The translations under genes and the position numbers were made by a program. From Deltaproteobacteria bacterium (lineage in GTDB: Bacteria > Desulfobacterota > DSM-4660 > Desulfatiglandales > HGW-15), in assembly GCA_019308985.1 (NCBI GenBank), contig JAFDHB010000007.1:1-51453 (forward strand): 51,453 nt of DNA, written 5' to 3'. The notes under the pieces were generated by a model that was not told where the DNA came from, did no database searches, and was given only the letters and a program-made list of their open reading frames with translations. Within the stretch, counting starts at the first letter, position 1. Each line of letters begins with the position of its first letter. This document shows positions 25,174-34,006 of this stretch, piece after piece.

Positions 25174-28100
25174 TGAGAGGCAAAGCGAAGTTCTTTCTGC
25201 TCCCATCACTTGTTCTGCTGCTCTGCCTTTTTTGGCAAAAGGGCCATAGCGCTGAGCCTACTATGGAGGAGTACACCTCCTACCCAATCTTCCAGGTCAA
25301 TACGGTCACTCCCAACATTCTGATCATCCTGGACAATTCGACCAGCATGAATCAACAGGCATATTATGGAAGCTACGATCACAACACCCGCTACTACGGC
25401 TACTTTGAGCCTTATAAGAGGTATAGATACGGAAACAATATCTTCGTGAGAGACCCTAACGGGGAATGGGACGGGAATTTTCTCAACTGGCTTACAATGC
25501 GCAGGATAGATGTGGCAAGAAAGGTCCTCATGGGAGGCCTGGCCACCTCTAGACAAGGCACTGGAAACCAGACAAATATCGGGGAAGACCCGCCAAGCGG
25601 ATGGGCCTTTACAAAGGCCTATGAGGATACGGACAATCTCACCCCTTTTTCCGGATCGGGTCTGAAGAGCTACCTTTTGGAGGATGGAAATTTCTACGTG
25701 GACGGCAACACATACGTCATAAGGGTTGATAAGGATATGAACGCTTATCCCGACGAGGCCTACAACTTCGTGAACGGTAACCTGGCCGGGGTCTTACAGA
25801 AGATTAGTGACAAGGCGCGGTGGGGCAACGAATTCTTTAATTACGGTACCGGGCAGAATGAGAGCGGGGGTACTGTTGTCAGTACGATAGGTACCAACAT
25901 GTCGTCCCTCATCACTGGCCTCCAAAATACCGCTTGCGACACCTGGACCCCCCTTGCCGAGGCGTACTATGTGGCTGTGCAATATTTCAAGCAGGAAGAT
26001 CCGGAAGAGGGCCTGCATTATCCAAACAGTGCGGTCCCTAATGCCAATGAAGGGGATGACCCATACTGGAATGGAAGCGAATACGTCCACTGCGCGAAGA
26101 GTTTCGTGCTCCTCTTCACAGACGGCATGTCCACCATGGACCGGATGATCCCCCAGTTCCTCAAAGACTACATCCTTGACGACAATGACCCCGGGAATTT
26201 CCCGAATTGGGGCTCAACCTACCTGGACGACGTGGCCCTCTATGCCCGCGCTAACGACCTTCGGGATGACCTACAAGGGGATCAGAACCTGATCCTGTAC
26301 ACGGTCTATGCCTTCGGAGATGACCCCGCCGCAGAGTCCCTCCTCAAGGAGGCCGCAAAGAATGGAGGTTATGTGGAAAAGGACGGCACACTGGGACCCA
26401 ATCTCCAGGCGGAATGGGATGAGAACGGCGATGGGATACCCGACACCTACTATCAGGCGGATAATGGTTATGAGCTGGAGTACAAGATCATGCAGGCCGT
26501 GAACGACATCCTGGAAAGAGCGGCCTCCGGCACCGCAGTCTCAGTTCTGGCCACCTCTTCCAGGGGTGAAGGCAATCTGCTCCAGGCATACTACAGGACG
26601 CTCATAACTCAAGGGACCGTACAGTATAAATGGCTCGGTTACCTCCAATCCCTCTGGGTGGACAGCATGGGCTACCTCCGGGAAGACACCAACCAGAACG
26701 GACAACTGGACTTGGGGGAGGACAAGGTCGTTATGTATTTTGACCCCTTACCCGGGGATACAAAGATAAAAAGGTTTTCGGTCAGCCCCAGCGATCCTTA
26801 CCCTGACACGGACTCCGATCCATACGAAGTCGTAGACCTAAATGAGATAGAGCCCCTCTGGGAGGCCGGAGAACGTCTTGCCCAAAGAGCCGCCTCGGAA
26901 AGACAGATTTTCACCTTTATTGATAAAGACTTGGACGGCATCGTTGATGAAAGCGTCCATGACGAGCCCTTTGACAAATTCGGCGAAGTGGTCGGCTTTG
27001 ACACGATCAACGATATCTGTCCCAATGGAAAGAACTGTATCAAGCCGTTCCTGGGGGTGGCCGACGTGAGTTCGTGGGGGTACCTGGGAGCGACACATGA
27101 CGATCGGGCCACAAACCTGATCCGATATATCAGGGGCGAGGACATGGCCGGTCTGAGGCCAAGGACGGTGGACGGAATCAACGTGTGGAAACTGGGCGAC
27201 ATCGTCAATTCCACTCCCGTCCCCGTGGCCAAGCCGCCTGATAACTATCATGTCATCTATTCAGACGAGTCCTACCAGGCCTATTACGAGGCCTTTAAGG
27301 ACAGGGAGACGGTCGTATACGTGGGCGCTAACGACGGCATGCTCCACGCCTTCACATCGTGGCAATATGACTCGGATAACCAGATCTATGTCAGACCTTC
27401 CGGGGCCCCGGCATCTGAGGAGATAGGTGACGAGATATGGGCCTACATCCCTCAGAGCCTTTTGCCCCATCTGAAGTGGCTTCCCTCCCCAGACTACACT
27501 CACGTTTATTATGTAGATCTCAAGCCCAAGGTCTTCGATGCGAAGATCCTTCCAGACGACACGCACTATGTGGACGCGGATGCGGATGACAACTGGGGCA
27601 CTTTTCTAATCCTTGGCCTCAACATGGGCGGCAGACACATACAGGTCAAGGACGACTTCGATTATGATGGTACCATAGGCGCTGATGAGACGCGTGACTT
27701 CTATCCCACCTACACACTCTTGGACGTCACGGACCCAAGGGAGCCACGGGTTCTGTGGGAGAAGACTTATACGGGCTTGCAACTGACCACCTCGTTTCCC
27801 GCCGTCGTAAAGGTAAAGGACAAGTGGTTCGCAGTGTTCGGCTCCGGCCCCAGCGACCATGACGGGACTAGCACATCAAAAGGGCACGTGTACGTAGTGG
27901 ATTTGAAAACGGGCAACCCTTACCGCTCAGGATCCAACGACTGGCTCTTTGAGACAGCGGAAGATGATGCATTTCTCAACTCCCCCGTCTCCCTTGATAA
28001 GGGCTTGAATTTCAATGTGGATGCTATCTACTTCGGCACCACTTATCAGCAGGGTTCCCAGTGGAAAGGGAAGCTGTACAAGGTCACCATTCCCTGGGCG

Positions 28101-28940
28101 GATGCAGACGGGGCATACGACGGGTCGGATATCTCCAACTACTCAGATAACCCGTTGGATGCTGAAAACCCATGGCGATTCTCTGCCTTGTTTGACGCAA
28201 CCAGACCCATAACGGCCTCAGTCAGCCTCAGCACAGACAACTACGGCAATTCTTGGGTCTTTGGCGGCACTGGGCGGTATTTAAGTAACGAGGACAAGAC
28301 GAACGACGATACCGAGTACATATTCGGGATAAAGGATCCCTTTTATAACTTTGAGCACTCTCCCACGGGTTTGCATGCCGATAACTATTACCACAACTAC
28401 GGGGCATCTCTTGAACTGCACATCTCCGATCTCCTTGACGCCAATTCCTATTTAGTAACCACAGGGGGTGAGGTGTTCGAGTCAGGGACAAGGATCGGCA
28501 ACTTTGATGCACTCATAGACTTGGGCTATGCCAAGGATGGCTGGATCAGGACCCTCGAGATGTCCAAGGAGCGCGTGATCACAAAACCTTCCGTGTTGGG
28601 AGGGATGGTCTTTGCACCTTCTTTTGTACCCAACGGCGACATTTGTGGCTTTGGCGGAGACAGTTACCTCTATGGCTTGTACTTCGAGACAGGCACTGCA
28701 TACTCAAAGCCCGTCTTTGAGGAGGGAATTGAGACAGTACAGATCGGAGGCGAGGAAAAGGAAAAGGTGCTGGAAAGCATTGACCTTGGTTACGGCAAGG
28801 CATCCAGCCTCGGGATACATATTGGAGACGAGGAGGGGGCGAGCGGCTTTATACAGGAGAGCACGGGGACCGTCCTCAAGGAAGAAATTACACCCCCTTT
28901 CATGATCAAAAGCGGCTTCAGATGCTGGAGAGAAAGGTAG
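25170..28940 (+). CDS. pilY1: Pilus tip adhesin / assembly protein PilY1
   Basis: A 1,256-residue secreted protein. A signal peptide at residues 1-27 (LLPSLVLLLCLFWQKGHSA) is followed by a von Willebrand A-type domain with the MIDAS motif LDNSTSM near residue 53. The C-terminal half is the PilY1 beta-propeller: WKLGDIVNSTPVPVAKP, VYVGANDGMLHAF, IWAYIPQSLLPHL and YVDLKPKVFDA. At least four EF-hand-like Asp loops are visible, including DTNQNGQLDLGE and DFDYDGTIGADE. PilY1 tips type IV pili, promotes extension and can bind surfaces. It is the largest gene of the minor-pilin operon. Confidence 0.93.
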   Translation: MMRGKAKFFLLPSLVLLLCLFWQKGHSAEPTMEEYTSYPIFQVNTVTPNILIILDNSTSMNQQAYYGSYDHNTRYYGYFEPYKRYRYGNNIFVRDPNGEWDGNFLNWLTMRRIDVARKVLMGGLATSRQGTGNQTNIGEDPPSGWAFTKAYEDTDNLTPFSGSGLKSYLLEDGNFYVDGNTYVIRVDKDMNAYPDEAYNFVNGNLAGVLQKISDKARWGNEFFNYGTGQNESGGTVVSTIGTNMSSLITGLQNTACDTWTPLAEAYYVAVQYFKQEDPEEGLHYPNSAVPNANEGDDPYWNGSEYVHCAKSFVLLFTDGMSTMDRMIPQFLKDYILDDNDPGNFPNWGSTYLDDVALYARANDLRDDLQGDQNLILYTVYAFGDDPAAESLLKEAAKNGGYVEKDGTLGPNLQAEWDENGDGIPDTYYQADNGYELEYKIMQAVNDILERAASGTAVSVLATSSRGEGNLLQAYYRTLITQGTVQYKWLGYLQSLWVDSMGYLREDTNQNGQLDLGEDKVVMYFDPLPGDTKIKRFSVSPSDPYPDTDSDPYEVVDLNEIEPLWEAGERLAQRAASERQIFTFIDKDLDGIVDESVHDEPFDKFGEVVGFDTINDICPNGKNCIKPFLGVADVSSWGYLGATHDDRATNLIRYIRGEDMAGLRPRTVDGINVWKLGDIVNSTPVPVAKPPDNYHVIYSDESYQAYYEAFKDRETVVYVGANDGMLHAFTSWQYDSDNQIYVRPSGAPASEEIGDEIWAYIPQSLLPHLKWLPSPDYTHVYYVDLKPKVFDAKILPDDTHYVDADADDNWGTFLILGLNMGGRHIQVKDDFDYDGTIGADETRDFYPTYTLLDVTDPREPRVLWEKTYTGLQLTTSFPAVVKVKDKWFAVFGSGPSDHDGTSTSKGHVYVVDLKTGNPYRSGSNDWLFETAEDDAFLNSPVSLDKGLNFNVDAIYFGTTYQQGSQWKGKLYKVTIPWADADGAYDGSDISNYSDNPLDAENPWRFSALFDATRPITASVSLSTDNYGNSWVFGGTGRYLSNEDKTNDDTEYIFGIKDPFYNFEHSPTGLHADNYYHNYGASLELHISDLLDANSYLVTTGGEVFESGTRIGNFDALIDLGYAKDGWIRTLEMSKERVITKPSVLGGMVFAPSFVPNGDICGFGGDSYLYGLYFETGTAYSKPVFEEGIETVQIGGEEKEKVLESIDLGYGKASSLGIHIGDEEGASGFIQESTGTVLKEEITPPFMIKSGFRCWRER

Positions 28941-28951
28941 GAGGGTTTGGT

Positions 28952-29332
28952 ATGACTAAATATTTGGTTGGCTATGTGAGCCGGCCGGTCTTGTTACGGG
29001 TATTTTACTTGATGTTCCTGTTTTTCCTCCTTCTGAAGCCCGGTCTCGGCCTGTCGGAAAACCAATCGCCCGGTCTGACAAGGTGCGGCTTGCTGACATT
29101 CAATGCAAAGATCCTGGGGGGGCTTTACGCCAGTGAACGGCTCTTCAGAGTGACGGAAGAGACCACCATCGTGGATGCTTATGGGAAGGAGATCACGATT
29201 GAGGGACTGCCTGTCCCTTGTTTGGCCAAAGTCCGGTATCGATTGATTATGGACCAGGACCCCGTTCTGATCAAGATATTGGTGAAAGAGCTGTTGCCTG
29301 AGTGGAGTACATCCTTCACTCGCGGTGAATAG
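28952..29332 (+). CDS. Small exported protein downstream of pilY1
   Basis: A 126-residue protein with a hydrophobic N-terminal segment at about residues 13-34 (VFYLMFLFFLLLKPGLGLS), consistent with a signal peptide. A beta-rich region follows with two cysteines and the phrase KEITIEGLPVPCLAKVRY. I do not recognise a family. The ATG at 28952 has a GGAGGG site overlapping the 3' end of pilY1's untranslated gap (11 bases), so it is probably the last gene of the pilus operon and may be periplasmic. The function is unknown. Confidence 0.65.
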   Translation: MTKYLVGYVSRPVLLRVFYLMFLFFLLLKPGLGLSENQSPGLTRCGLLTFNAKILGGLYASERLFRVTEETTIVDAYGKEITIEGLPVPCLAKVRYRLIMDQDPVLIKILVKELLPEWSTSFTRGE

Positions 29333-29471
29333 GCACTTACCCGGCATTCGGGAGTCGAAGGGCTCACCCTTGTTAGGGACAAGACAGTACATGGCTGCAA
29401 ATGCTTGGGGGCCGCCCCGCGCCGGGGTCACTCCGGCGCATAAAAGACATATCCCTAGGCTCGCTCCATGC

Positions 29472-29747
29472 CTATCTATTGGAGGGGGCCATGAATCCGA
29501 TGATGGCCAAGGCCACGATGAGCAGGCCGAACCCAAAATAGATGTAAGTAAAGTAGTCTACATTTGTAAAGCCCGAATTGCTCAGGTAATCCCAGCCGAA
29601 CCCATAACCCCAATACATTGTGAATATGTAGTTGATAAGCAATGCCAGCTTTACCTTGGCGAATAAAAGGGCGAGCGTACTGAAGGTCAGGAGCATCGCG
29701 ATTTGCAAAATTGGGATGGACAATTCCACTGAACGAAATATTTCCAT
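29472..29747 (-). CDS. Small polytopic membrane protein
   Basis: A 91-residue protein with two or three membrane helices, at about residues 12-30 (ILQIAMLLTFSTLALLFAK), 33-48 and 68-87 (YIYFGFGLLIVALAIIGFM). The segment between them is aromatic-rich (YWGYGFGWDYL). A GGGGGAA site precedes the ATG. No domain is recognised. It lies alone between the pilus operon, which converges on it, and cheR. Confidence 0.6.
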   Translation of the reverse strand: MEIFRSVELSIPILQIAMLLTFSTLALLFAKVKLALLINYIFTMYWGYGFGWDYLSNSGFTNVDYFTYIYFGFGLLIVALAIIGFMAPSNR

Positions 29748-29902
29748 TAATTCCCCCGCAATGGCATTAGTTTAAGTAAGAAATAACTGTTAATTTTATG
29801 CTCAAAAAGGAAAGAAGTCAAAATTATTTGCGCAAGCTTTTACCCTGGGCTAGATCACGTCGAGGCTGAAGATAAGTACAGAGGAACGCAGCCATATCAC
29901 AA

Positions 29903-30703
29903 TCAATTCGCCTCCTTCAGCAGGATGCTGGGATGGGCCTCAACCCGCCGTAGGCCTTTTGTGCCGGGGGGGATCTTTTCATGGCTGCCAATCACGAGAT
30001 ACCCACCCGGCTCAAGGCATCCAAGGACCTTTTGAAAGGCCGATACCTTTGGTCCCTCTGCATAGTAAGTCAGGAGATTATTTCGCATGAAGATTAGGTG
30101 GAAGGACTCTTGTGGCACGCTGAAGAGAAGGTTTCCCTGCTCCCAACAGATACCGTCTTTGATGAAAGGTTTCACGGCAAAGGTTTGATCCCCTTGTTCA
30201 AGAAAATAGCGTTGGCGTATGAAATCGGACACCTCTTTCAGGCTGCTCCGGGGATAGAGCCCGATCCGGGCCCTGGCGAGGAATGCCGGGTTCATGTCCG
30301 TGGCCAGAATCCGGAGAAGGGGGATGGGGTCAAGCCGCGACTTGATCTCTTCCCAAAGGATCTTGAGGGAGTATACTTCCTCGCCGCATGCACAGCCTGC
30401 ACACCATACCGACAGTCGATCAGGATGCCGGTGGCTCAATTCAGGCAGGATATCCTTCTCCAAGGTCTCCCACAGGGCACGATCACGAAAGAAACGGCTG
30501 ATGGAAACCCCCATCAGCATTTCGCAGTGGTCCTTCAGTGCCTTGTTCCTCTCTAGGAGCCGAATGTATTGTTCTACAGTGCGGCACCCGCACTCGGCCA
30601 TGTCGCGGGCAACCCTCTTCTTGAGCCCCCTTCGAACCTTCCGGTATCCCCGCCAGGAGAGCCCAAGAAACTCCAGGAGCCCTCTGAACGCAGTGTCATC
30701 CAT
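29903..30703 (-). CDS. cheR: CheR-type protein methyltransferase
   Basis: A 266-residue SAM-dependent methyltransferase of the CheR family, which methylates glutamates of chemoreceptors. An N-terminal helical domain (residues 1-70) is followed by the SAM-binding VWCAGCACGEEVYSLKIL, the acidic LRILATDMNPAFLARAR and the CheR-type FHLIFMRNNLLTYYAEGP. ISRFFRDRALWETLE also matches. No receptor, CheB or CheW gene is nearby, so its target is unknown. It is transcribed away from rdhA. Confidence 0.88.
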   Translation of the reverse strand: MDDTAFRGLLEFLGLSWRGYRKVRRGLKKRVARDMAECGCRTVEQYIRLLERNKALKDHCEMLMGVSISRFFRDRALWETLEKDILPELSHRHPDRLSVWCAGCACGEEVYSLKILWEEIKSRLDPIPLLRILATDMNPAFLARARIGLYPRSSLKEVSDFIRQRYFLEQGDQTFAVKPFIKDGICWEQGNLLFSVPQESFHLIFMRNNLLTYYAEGPKVSAFQKVLGCLEPGGYLVIGSHEKIPPGTKGLRRVEAHPSILLKEAN

Positions 30704-30824
30704 GGAGGTATTCTAACCTCTTGCCCATGCCAAATCCACCTTAGAGAACGCATCCTCATAAGGGGCACACATATGGAAGAGGCTTAGGAGCCCTTCCGTG
30801 TTTGATTTCCCTGTTGACTAAAGG

Positions 30825-30845
30825 GTCCTGGTCGAGTAGTTTCGC
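30825..30845. promoter_or_regulatory. Palindrome upstream of rdhA
   Basis: An imperfect inverted repeat, TCGaGTAGtttcgCTACGA, lies about 75 bases before the rdhA start in the cheR-rdhA intergenic region. A TTGACT -35-like box lies about 12 bases upstream of it. It could be an operator for an unlinked regulator. No rdh-type regulator gene is present in the window. Assigned from symmetry and position only. Confidence 0.35.
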
Positions 30846-30917
30846 TACGAGGTGCTTGTCCGAGGGTAATTGGTCGTCGATGGGAGCACCTAGTCCATTG
30901 TAGGGAGGACGTTGCTG

Positions 30918-32498
30918 ATGAAGAAGAAAGTCTTGAAAGAATTACCCGCCGCGCTCTTCTTAGCCTTCCTGGTCCTGGGTTTCACTGGGCTGGCCTTCGC
31001 TGATGATGGTACTGAGCGTTCCCTTCTCAAGACTGCGGGGGCGTTGGCGGGGGTCTTGGCCCTTATTGGGATGGGAGTTGCCGGATATGCCGCAGGCAGG
31101 ACCTATGACAGCTACACGGGCTGGGAAAGGCATAACCTGGGAGCAGGCCAATTCTACAACCGGAAGCCCTTTCGCAAAGACCAGCCCACCTATGGCATAA
31201 CAGATGATACCATTCGCTTGAAATGGGAAGACGTGCTCTTCTATCGCCTCACCACAATCAGAGATCTCATGCGCCCTCCGGATGGAAGCGAACCCAAGTG
31301 GGCGCCCTCGATGGGGGTGGAGAAGCTACCCGAACCCCTCAAGGAGTTTTTCACCAAAGAGCCGGAAAGGTTGAACTCTACCTTGAAGACCTTTGGGCTT
31401 ATGCAGCAGCAGAAGGCCAATTGGGAGAACTTCAAGATACGGTTTGCCCTTGCAGATGCCTGGTCCAATGCGCACGCCTCCTGTTACCAGGATCATAGGG
31501 GTGAGTTTGACTTCAACCGGTTCTTTCCCCCCGAGCCCACCAGCCCACCAGAGGAATGGGATTTTCGAGGGATTCGCAGAGATCGGCCTCTCCCTTTCAA
31601 GAGCCCCAGACATGCTTCTCAGCTGATCAAGAAGATAGCTCACACATTCGGTGCCACGCTGGTTGGCATAACAAAGCTGAACCCGGACTGGTGCTACCAG
31701 GGCTTTCTGCGGGGCGTAGGTCCCATTGACTATGATATACCCGCCCACTGGGAATATGCCATTGTGCTAGTAACCCCCCATGAATGGGATGCCTTTTACG
31801 CCAACCCAACCTACGGCACGTCCTATGATGCCTATTCCAGGGAGCGCTTTATAGCGGGAAAGCTGGAAACATTTATCCATGAGTTGGGGTACCCGGCGAG
31901 GTCACACGTTCCACCCCGCTTCTATGACATGGTAACTCCGCCTGTGGCCATTGATGCCGGGCTTGGTGAGCAGGGGCGGCATGGTCTCCTGATAACCCCG
32001 GAACTGGGGGCGAACTCCCGCCTGGCCGTCGTTACTACCAATATCTCCATGGAAGTGGATAAGCCAGTGTACCTCGGGATCATGGATTTTTGCAAGAAAT
32101 GTAAGATCTGTGCTGAAAAATGTCCGAGCGGTGCCATCAGCCACAAGGATGATACGGAGATGGTGCGGGGCTACAAGCGATGGTTGATAAAGGATGAACT
32201 CTGCTACCACATTTGGGCCAGTGTAGCCACCAGTCGGCCCAGGGGATGCCGCATATGCCTTGCCGTATGCCCGTACAGCCGCAAGAACAACTGGATTCAC
32301 GCTGTTTCCCGCTACGTTGACCCCAGGGACCCCACGGGAATAGCCGCAAGCATGCTCTTGTGGTTGCAGAAGACCCTGTTCAAGTATCCCAAGGCCAGTG
32401 AGTTCATGCCGCCGCCCGTGGGGAAAAACGCCACCTACCATGAACCACCGGACTGGCTCCAGACCGACAAGTGGTTCGATGTTCCCAAGACCTGGTAA
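30918..32498 (+). CDS. rdhA: Reductive dehalogenase catalytic subunit with N-terminal membrane helices
   Basis: A 526-residue corrinoid/iron-sulfur enzyme of the RdhA family, which removes halogens from organohalides. The C-terminal clusters are C392-X2-C-X2-C-X3-C in FCKKCKICAEKCPSGAI and, from C444, CRICLAVCPYSRKNNW. GEQGRHGLLITPELGANSRLAVV and HEWDAFYANPTYGTSYDAY are also RdhA-like. The N-terminus has no twin-arginine motif. Two hydrophobic segments, about residues 9-30 and 40-62, predict a hairpin that leaves the catalytic domain in the cytoplasm. The ATG at 30918 fits an AGGGAGG 9 bases upstream better than the TTG at 30912. The substrate is unknown. rdhB follows after 13 bases. Confidence 0.9.
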   Translation: MKKKVLKELPAALFLAFLVLGFTGLAFADDGTERSLLKTAGALAGVLALIGMGVAGYAAGRTYDSYTGWERHNLGAGQFYNRKPFRKDQPTYGITDDTIRLKWEDVLFYRLTTIRDLMRPPDGSEPKWAPSMGVEKLPEPLKEFFTKEPERLNSTLKTFGLMQQQKANWENFKIRFALADAWSNAHASCYQDHRGEFDFNRFFPPEPTSPPEEWDFRGIRRDRPLPFKSPRHASQLIKKIAHTFGATLVGITKLNPDWCYQGFLRGVGPIDYDIPAHWEYAIVLVTPHEWDAFYANPTYGTSYDAYSRERFIAGKLETFIHELGYPARSHVPPRFYDMVTPPVAIDAGLGEQGRHGLLITPELGANSRLAVVTTNISMEVDKPVYLGIMDFCKKCKICAEKCPSGAISHKDDTEMVRGYKRWLIKDELCYHIWASVATSRPRGCRICLAVCPYSRKNNWIHAVSRYVDPRDPTGIAASMLLWLQKTLFKYPKASEFMPPPVGKNATYHEPPDWLQTDKWFDVPKTW

Positions 32499-32511
32499 GG
32501 AGGAGGGGATT

Positions 32512-32796
32512 ATGCTGTTATACTCGACCATTTGGAAAGCGGTATTTTGGATTTTCATGGGCCTGCTCTACGCCCTGATGATTGCTGCTGCCCCTGTTTG
32601 GGCGAGAGACCTGGGCCTGGAGATGAATTGGTGGAAATGGGCGTTGTCAGGTCTATGGTATGGCCTGCTCAGCATTGGTATCGCGATGGGGTTCACTCTC
32701 ATGGGGGAAAAGGAACCAAGGGCCGGGCAATATACCCTGGGAATCACCCTGGTCTCCATGCTTCTCCTGGGCCTGGGACTATGGCATCTGTTGTAA
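32512..32796 (+). CDS. rdhB: Reductive dehalogenase membrane anchor RdhB-like
   Basis: A 94-residue protein with three predicted membrane helices, at about residues 8-28, 41-61 and 73-92. The first is followed by WARDLGLEMNWWKWALSGLWYG, and a charged MGEKEPRAGQY turn precedes the third, the usual layout of RdhB anchors. The ATG at 32512 follows an AAGGAGGAGGGG site 13 bases after the rdhA stop. It presumably holds RdhA at the membrane, although RdhA here already has its own helices. The same frame is open upstream into rdhA but has no start signal. Confidence 0.82.
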   Translation: MLLYSTIWKAVFWIFMGLLYALMIAAAPVWARDLGLEMNWWKWALSGLWYGLLSIGIAMGFTLMGEKEPRAGQYTLGITLVSMLLLGLGLWHLL

Positions 32797-32859
32797 GACC
32801 GAAGAAGGCCATAGCAAATCCTGCTGGGAGCCCCACGGCTATGAACGGGGGCCACGGAG

Positions 32860-33879
32860 TCATTTCCCTGGTGCCAGAGATTTTCTGCCGGACAAAAGGT
32901 TAGCAAGGAATGCCCCGGAGGAGTCTGCCACCTTCCTGTACGCCTTGCTGCGGTACGCGCAAGCGATTACATGAACTCCGGCGCCAGGAAAGGCGATCTT
33001 GAGCTTATATCGGGGCGGGGTCCCCAGCTTCTCAAACATCTCCAGCATGCTTGACACCTTTACTACGGGGTCTTGATTCTCCTCGTCCCGGTAATAGTAT
33101 CCCATGAAGACAGGGCAGGTGACTCTCTTGAAGGTATCATCTGTCATGGCACTCTCAAGTAGCACCTGAAGGGCGACTGCCCCTTCCAGCCTGTAACGGG
33201 TATACCAATACCTCTTCACAACAGGATCCCTATCCCCGCTATCATTGTAAAGCCCCCCTTTCACGAGTCGGGCGACCTGTAAACCCCAGGGACGAGCGAG
33301 GACCCAGGCGAAGGGATCGTTAATCCGGATGTTGGGAGAGTAAAGCATCAAAGCATGGACCTTGTCGGGAAATCGGGCAGCCAGCATGATACCGAGGGTC
33401 GCCCCGGTCGACGTGCCCATGACAATGACCTTTCGTCCCAATTTGTGAGTCAGTGATAGGGCTTCCAGCGCTGACATATAAAGAGATTCGGCCGTGAGGT
33501 GAAAGAGTGGTTCCTGGTCTCTCAGTCCATGGTGAGCAAGCCTTGGAATGTAGAGGTTCATATGAAATTGGGAGGCCATATCGGTATGGAGCGGCGCGCC
33601 TTCGAACCAGGATGCCGAGAATCCGTGGAGATAAAGCATCGCCCACTCCGTTGGCGCCTTTCTCCCGGGGACGGCCCAGATGATGCGGCTTTGGTTGTCA
33701 TCTTTGATGGGAAGGCCAGCCTCCTTTTTTCGTAGATATTCGTCAAGGTGCTGTACCGGGATGTCAAGAACCGGCCATGAGTTGTCGTATGAAGGCGGCG
33801 CAGGGCTGGGCCCTGATACGTACAGTGCGGTGAGGCCAAGGATAACGAGCAGGGGTATGAGGAGTTTTTTCTTTTTCAT
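32860..33879 (-). CDS. Exported or membrane-anchored alpha/beta hydrolase
   Basis: A 339-residue alpha/beta-hydrolase-fold protein. The N-terminal hydrophobic segment (residues 6-20, LLIPLLVILGLTALYVSG) predicts an anchor or signal. LYLHGFSASW forms the oxyanion region. The nucleophile elbow is GTSTG in VIVMGTSTGATLG. ALMLYSPNIRIND follows, and a C-terminal GAGVHVIAC holds the candidate His. It resembles esterase/monoacylglycerol-lipase-type proteins; the substrate is unknown. It converges on rdhB with a 63-base gap. Confidence 0.85.
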   Translation of the reverse strand: MKKKKLLIPLLVILGLTALYVSGPSPAPPSYDNSWPVLDIPVQHLDEYLRKKEAGLPIKDDNQSRIIWAVPGRKAPTEWAMLYLHGFSASWFEGAPLHTDMASQFHMNLYIPRLAHHGLRDQEPLFHLTAESLYMSALEALSLTHKLGRKVIVMGTSTGATLGIMLAARFPDKVHALMLYSPNIRINDPFAWVLARPWGLQVARLVKGGLYNDSGDRDPVVKRYWYTRYRLEGAVALQVLLESAMTDDTFKRVTCPVFMGYYYRDEENQDPVVKVSSMLEMFEKLGTPPRYKLKIAFPGAGVHVIACAYRSKAYRKVADSSGAFLANLLSGRKSLAPGK

Positions 33880-33979
33880 TTTCAGGATGTCTATCTGAGG
33901 TTCGTCTTAATGAAGTCCGCAATCACGGAAACCACTTGGTCTTCGATTCCATAATACCCATGTTGCGTTAATGGCTGGC

Positions 33980-33998
33980 AGCCCGGAGGGGCCGGGCT
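33980..33998 (-). terminator. GC-rich hairpin after the second hydrolase gene
   Basis: AGCCCGG-CCCCT-CCGGGCT forms a perfect 7-bp stem 9 bases after the stop of the hydrolase gene at 34007. There is no clear T-run behind it, so it could stabilise the mRNA 3' end or act as a weak terminator. Confidence 0.45.
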
Positions 33999-34006
33999 CC
34001 TGGGGT

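Noticed and set aside
33891..33971. Fragment in the gap between the two hydrolases reading HGYYGIEDQVVSVIADFIK before a stop
   Set aside because: It could be the tail of a lost hydrolase copy, but at 26 codons without a start the evidence is too thin to annotate.
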